Positions 34,231 to 36,239 of a stretch of DNA of 36,239 nt are shown in pieces. Where the stretch lies: assembly GCF_014647975.1 (NCBI RefSeq), contig NZ_BMQF01000036.1, positions 1-36,239 of the forward strand. Reading direction: 5' to 3'. Each line of letters begins with the position of its first letter. The first letter of the stretch is position 1. The position numbers and the translations under genes are program-made. The stretch is from Streptomyces fumigatiscleroticus (GTDB lineage Bacteria > Actinomycetota > Actinomycetes > Streptomycetales > Streptomycetaceae). Below the pieces are notes generated by a model that saw only the letters and a list, made by a program, of their open reading frames with translations, was not told where the DNA came from and did not search any database.

Positions 34231-35765
34231 CCTGGAAGGACGAGAGCCATGGCAACGTCCGCCGCATGCAGGTCGTGACCGTCCAGAGCAGGCAGTACCT
34301 CGCCCTCACCGAGGAGATGCGGTCCGTACTCTTCGGGGACGAGGCCTGCTTCTCCGAGATGTGGCCCGTCGGACCGGACTCCGTCGACGGCCGGCCGCCC
34401 CGCAACATCCGCATCGCCTACGTCGAGGACCGGCTGCTGGAACTGGCCCGGACCAAACCGGCGATCCGTCTCGTGCCCCGCCGCTTCGACCCCGTGGAGC
34501 AGGCGGAACGCCTTGCCCACGAACACGTCCTGGCGATCTGCGAGGGCGGACGCTCCCGTACCCGCGAGCACTTCGGCGACCGCTTCGGCGCGGCCGACGC
34601 CACTGTCTACTCCCTCGACGGCGAGCACCTCCAGGACGTGGTGCTCGGACTGCGCGTGAAGTCCTCGCTCACGGACCCGATGAGCGTGCTGCTGACCGTG
34701 GCCCAGAACCGGTTTCTGCTCAACTCGCTGCGCGGCGAGGGTTTCCTGAACATGAGGCTCACCCGCGACGAGGCCAAGAACGTCATCGGTATAGACCCCG
34801 TGCGTCAGGTCTTCGAGGAGTGCATCGCCGCACGCCCCTGTGTGATGAGCCGCCACGACGACAACGAGTTCGTCTGTCCCACCCACGGCACCCTCTTCCT
34901 GCCCGCCCTGCTGCGCAACTCGCCGCTGTGGCGGCGGATCCGGGAGGGGCTGCGCCTGTACGGCGTCGCCGAGGACGACTTCAGCGCCATCACCTCGTTC
35001 CGCCTGGACATGGTCCAGCGCCCCCGCTTCACCGCCCAGCTCAGCCGCCACACCGCGACCACCCCGGGGACCTACGGCTTCCTGCTGGGCGACGCGGCCA
35101 ACGCCATCCACTTCTGGCCAGGCCGCGGTCTCAACAGCGGCCTGGCCTCCGCCGTGTCCCTCGCCCGCTCGCTCAGCCGCGCCTGGCGGGGCCGGCCGCT
35201 GCACGACGCCGACTTCATCCGGCACGAGGCCGCGATGTCCATGCTCCAGTACCGGCACAAGAGCCGCGCGTGGAACGCCATGGTCACCACCGACGAGCAG
35301 GGCGTCACACATGCCATCAAGGACGTCATCGCCCGCAGCCTGGAGCAGGTCCCGGCGGCCGGCCGGACCGGCCCGGCGGCCGCTCCCGGGGCAGGGGAGT
35401 CGGACCTGGAGGCGCTGCTGGAGCGGATGCGCGCGATCCGCGAGCGCCTCGCGCCCAGGCTGCCGGGCATGCCCACCGACGAGGAACTCCGCGGCCACCT
35501 CGGTGCGCTCCAGCCGGCGACCCTGCGCATGCTGCGTGACAGCGGCGCGTGGGACACACTGATCGTCGGCGGCGAGGAGGCGGACATCGACCTCTTCTAC
35601 CGGTCGGACGCGCCCGTCTACGTTCCCCAGCCGCAGGAGCCGCGGGTTGCTCCTGCCCGGGATCCACGGGCACTCCCCATCCACGATCCGCGGGTACCTT
35701 CTTCCCAGGACCTGCGCGTCGCCGCTCAAGAGCCCGGCGCCCCGGAGCACGTGTTCCCCGGCTGA
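34083..35765 (+). CDS. FAD-dependent monooxygenase with repetitive tail
   Basis: A 560-residue flavoprotein. An N-terminal Rossmann motif VTVAGGGPVGLAFALLLED (about residues 9-27) binds FAD. GDAANAIHFWPGRGLNSGLA (about 337-356) is the second FAD motif of group A aromatic/PHBH-type and MICAL-like monooxygenases. Between them lie NVRRMQVVTVQSRQYLAL and PRNIRIAYVEDRLLELA. After about residue 430 comes a helical region, and the end is a Pro/Arg-rich tail with DPRALPIHDPRVP-type repeats that looks disordered. No ribosome binding site is clear, so translation may be coupled to the short frame upstream. No signal peptide is seen. The substrate is unknown; it may be a tailoring or protein-oxidising enzyme. 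Confidence 0.82.
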   Translation: MADPGRLRVTVAGGGPVGLAFALLLEDALPGRVAVTVYDGRWRAAGSSVTWKDESHGNVRRMQVVTVQSRQYLALTEEMRSVLFGDEACFSEMWPVGPDSVDGRPPRNIRIAYVEDRLLELARTKPAIRLVPRRFDPVEQAERLAHEHVLAICEGGRSRTREHFGDRFGAADATVYSLDGEHLQDVVLGLRVKSSLTDPMSVLLTVAQNRFLLNSLRGEGFLNMRLTRDEAKNVIGIDPVRQVFEECIAARPCVMSRHDDNEFVCPTHGTLFLPALLRNSPLWRRIREGLRLYGVAEDDFSAITSFRLDMVQRPRFTAQLSRHTATTPGTYGFLLGDAANAIHFWPGRGLNSGLASAVSLARSLSRAWRGRPLHDADFIRHEAAMSMLQYRHKSRAWNAMVTTDEQGVTHAIKDVIARSLEQVPAAGRTGPAAAPGAGESDLEALLERMRAIRERLAPRLPGMPTDEELRGHLGALQPATLRMLRDSGAWDTLIVGGEEADIDLFYRSDAPVYVPQPQEPRVAPARDPRALPIHDPRVPSSQDLRVAAQEPGAPEHVFPG

Positions 35766-35767
35766 CC

Positions 35768-35800
35768 GGTCCGCCTGCCGCCCCCGGCACCGGCGGAGCC
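35768..35800 (+). terminator. Bulged hairpin after the monooxygenase
   Basis: GGTCCGCC-TGCCG pairs with CGGCA-CC-GGCGGAGCC around a small C-rich loop, immediately after the stop. The bulges make it a moderate candidate. Confidence 0.4.
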
Positions 35801-36034
35801 CCGCCACCATCCCGCTCAGGGGTTCGGACTGTTGCCACTTGGCGGAGGGGTTACGGGCGGGGCTGTGCGAGGTGGCGGCGCCGTTCGCGGCGCCCGGCCC
35901 GACCGGGGTGGCCGTCCGCGGCGGAGACGGAGCGAGAGCGGGGACCTGGGCTCCTCGGGCTCCTCCCAGCGCGGTCCGCGGAACCGTCGACGGCGTCAAC
36001 AGGCTCGGCCGGGTGACAGGCACGATCGGTCATT

Positions 36035-36072
36035 ACCGGTTTCGGCCGGCACGATGGCCGGCCGGAACCGGT
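36035..36072 (-). terminator. Hairpin terminator downstream of glnII
   Basis: Sixteen-base arms (36035-36050 and 36057-36072) with one T/G wobble and a 6-base loop, 44 bases beyond the glnII stop. It can also stop transcripts from the left. Confidence 0.75.
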
Positions 36073-36115
36073 GTGTCCGGACTCAGTGCCCGGAACACAC
36101 GTACTGAGCCGTCGC

Positions 36116-36239
36116 TCAGACGAGGCCGGCGGTGTCCAGGGCGGAGCAGCAGGTGTCGACGATGAGCCGGGTGACGACGTACGGGTCGACGTTGGCGTTG
36201 GGGCGGCGGTCCTCGATGTAGCCCTTGCCGTCCTTCTCG
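36116..36239 (-). CDS. glnII: Glutamine synthetase II, C-terminal end (partial)
   Basis: Only the last 40 residues are in the window. They read KGYIEDRRPNANVDPYVVTR, then LIVDTCC and a final AGLV. This is the highly conserved C-terminus of the eukaryotic-type glutamine synthetase (GlnII) of Streptomyces, which makes glutamine from glutamate, ammonia and ATP. The gene begins beyond the right edge. A hairpin follows the stop. Confidence 0.88.
   Translation of the reverse strand, partial: EKDGKGYIEDRRPNANVDPYVVTRLIVDTCCSALDTAGLV

Larger units (their letters stand above)
35766..36115. other. Intergenic region between monooxygenase and glnII
   Basis: No gene is supported on either strand. It holds a hairpin just after the monooxygenase (35768-35800) and a stronger one at 36035-36072. 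Confidence 0.6.

Overview
The window is high-GC actinobacterial DNA, most likely from Streptomyces. Coding frames have strongly GC-biased third positions. The window carries an SsgA-like sporulation protein, a SpoIIE-type phosphatase with its own ATPase domain, an actinobacterial type VII (ESX-like) secretion locus, and, at the right edge, the C-terminus of a GlnII-type glutamine synthetase.

Left part (1-10750), ordinary accessory chromosome: a decayed ABC-F ATPase; a Tat-exported molybdopterin oxidoreductase coupled to a b-type cytochrome; a GAF/SpoIIE phosphatase/ATPase regulator with two expandable repeat linkers; a secreted tannase/feruloyl-esterase family hydrolase; a small multi-pass membrane protein; a cytochrome P450 remnant; a Bax-inhibitor-1/YccA membrane protein; an SsgA-like protein; and about 1 kb with no supportable gene. 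Four copies of one inverted repeat, TCACC-N9-GGTGA, lie at 19, 967, 5135 and 9169. At least three are upstream of genes, so they look like operators of one regulon.

Central part (10753-33598), type VII secretion island. On the minus strand are an A-type Fe-S carrier-like gene and two WXG100 proteins. On the plus strand are a membrane-anchored ricin-type lectin and a YbaB-like protein, then EccD, an AAA+ ATPase fused to a long parallel beta-helix, two more WXG100-like proteins, a three-ATPase EccC motor, and a giant protein of about 3200 residues. A hypothetical gene runs antisense inside this cluster. No EccB, EccE or mycosin is visible. The giant protein starts with a WXG domain and a hydrophobic segment, followed by Gly/Pro linkers and a freshly duplicated 945-bp unit, then an unrecognised domain with GIEIETD and EIVTPP motifs. 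It ends with two homologous OTU-like cysteine protease domains. The second keeps the Cys and His; in the first they are replaced by Asp and Arg. I read it as the secreted effector of the system: WXG100 partners and EccC for export, EccD as channel, the beta-helix/AAA+ protein as a chaperone-like ATPase. A deubiquitinase-like domain would fit an effector aimed at eukaryotes, and no clear immunity gene follows.

Right part (33599-36239): a short coding stretch that may have lost its stop codon, an FAD-dependent monooxygenase with a repetitive tail, hairpin terminators, and the end of glnII on the minus strand.
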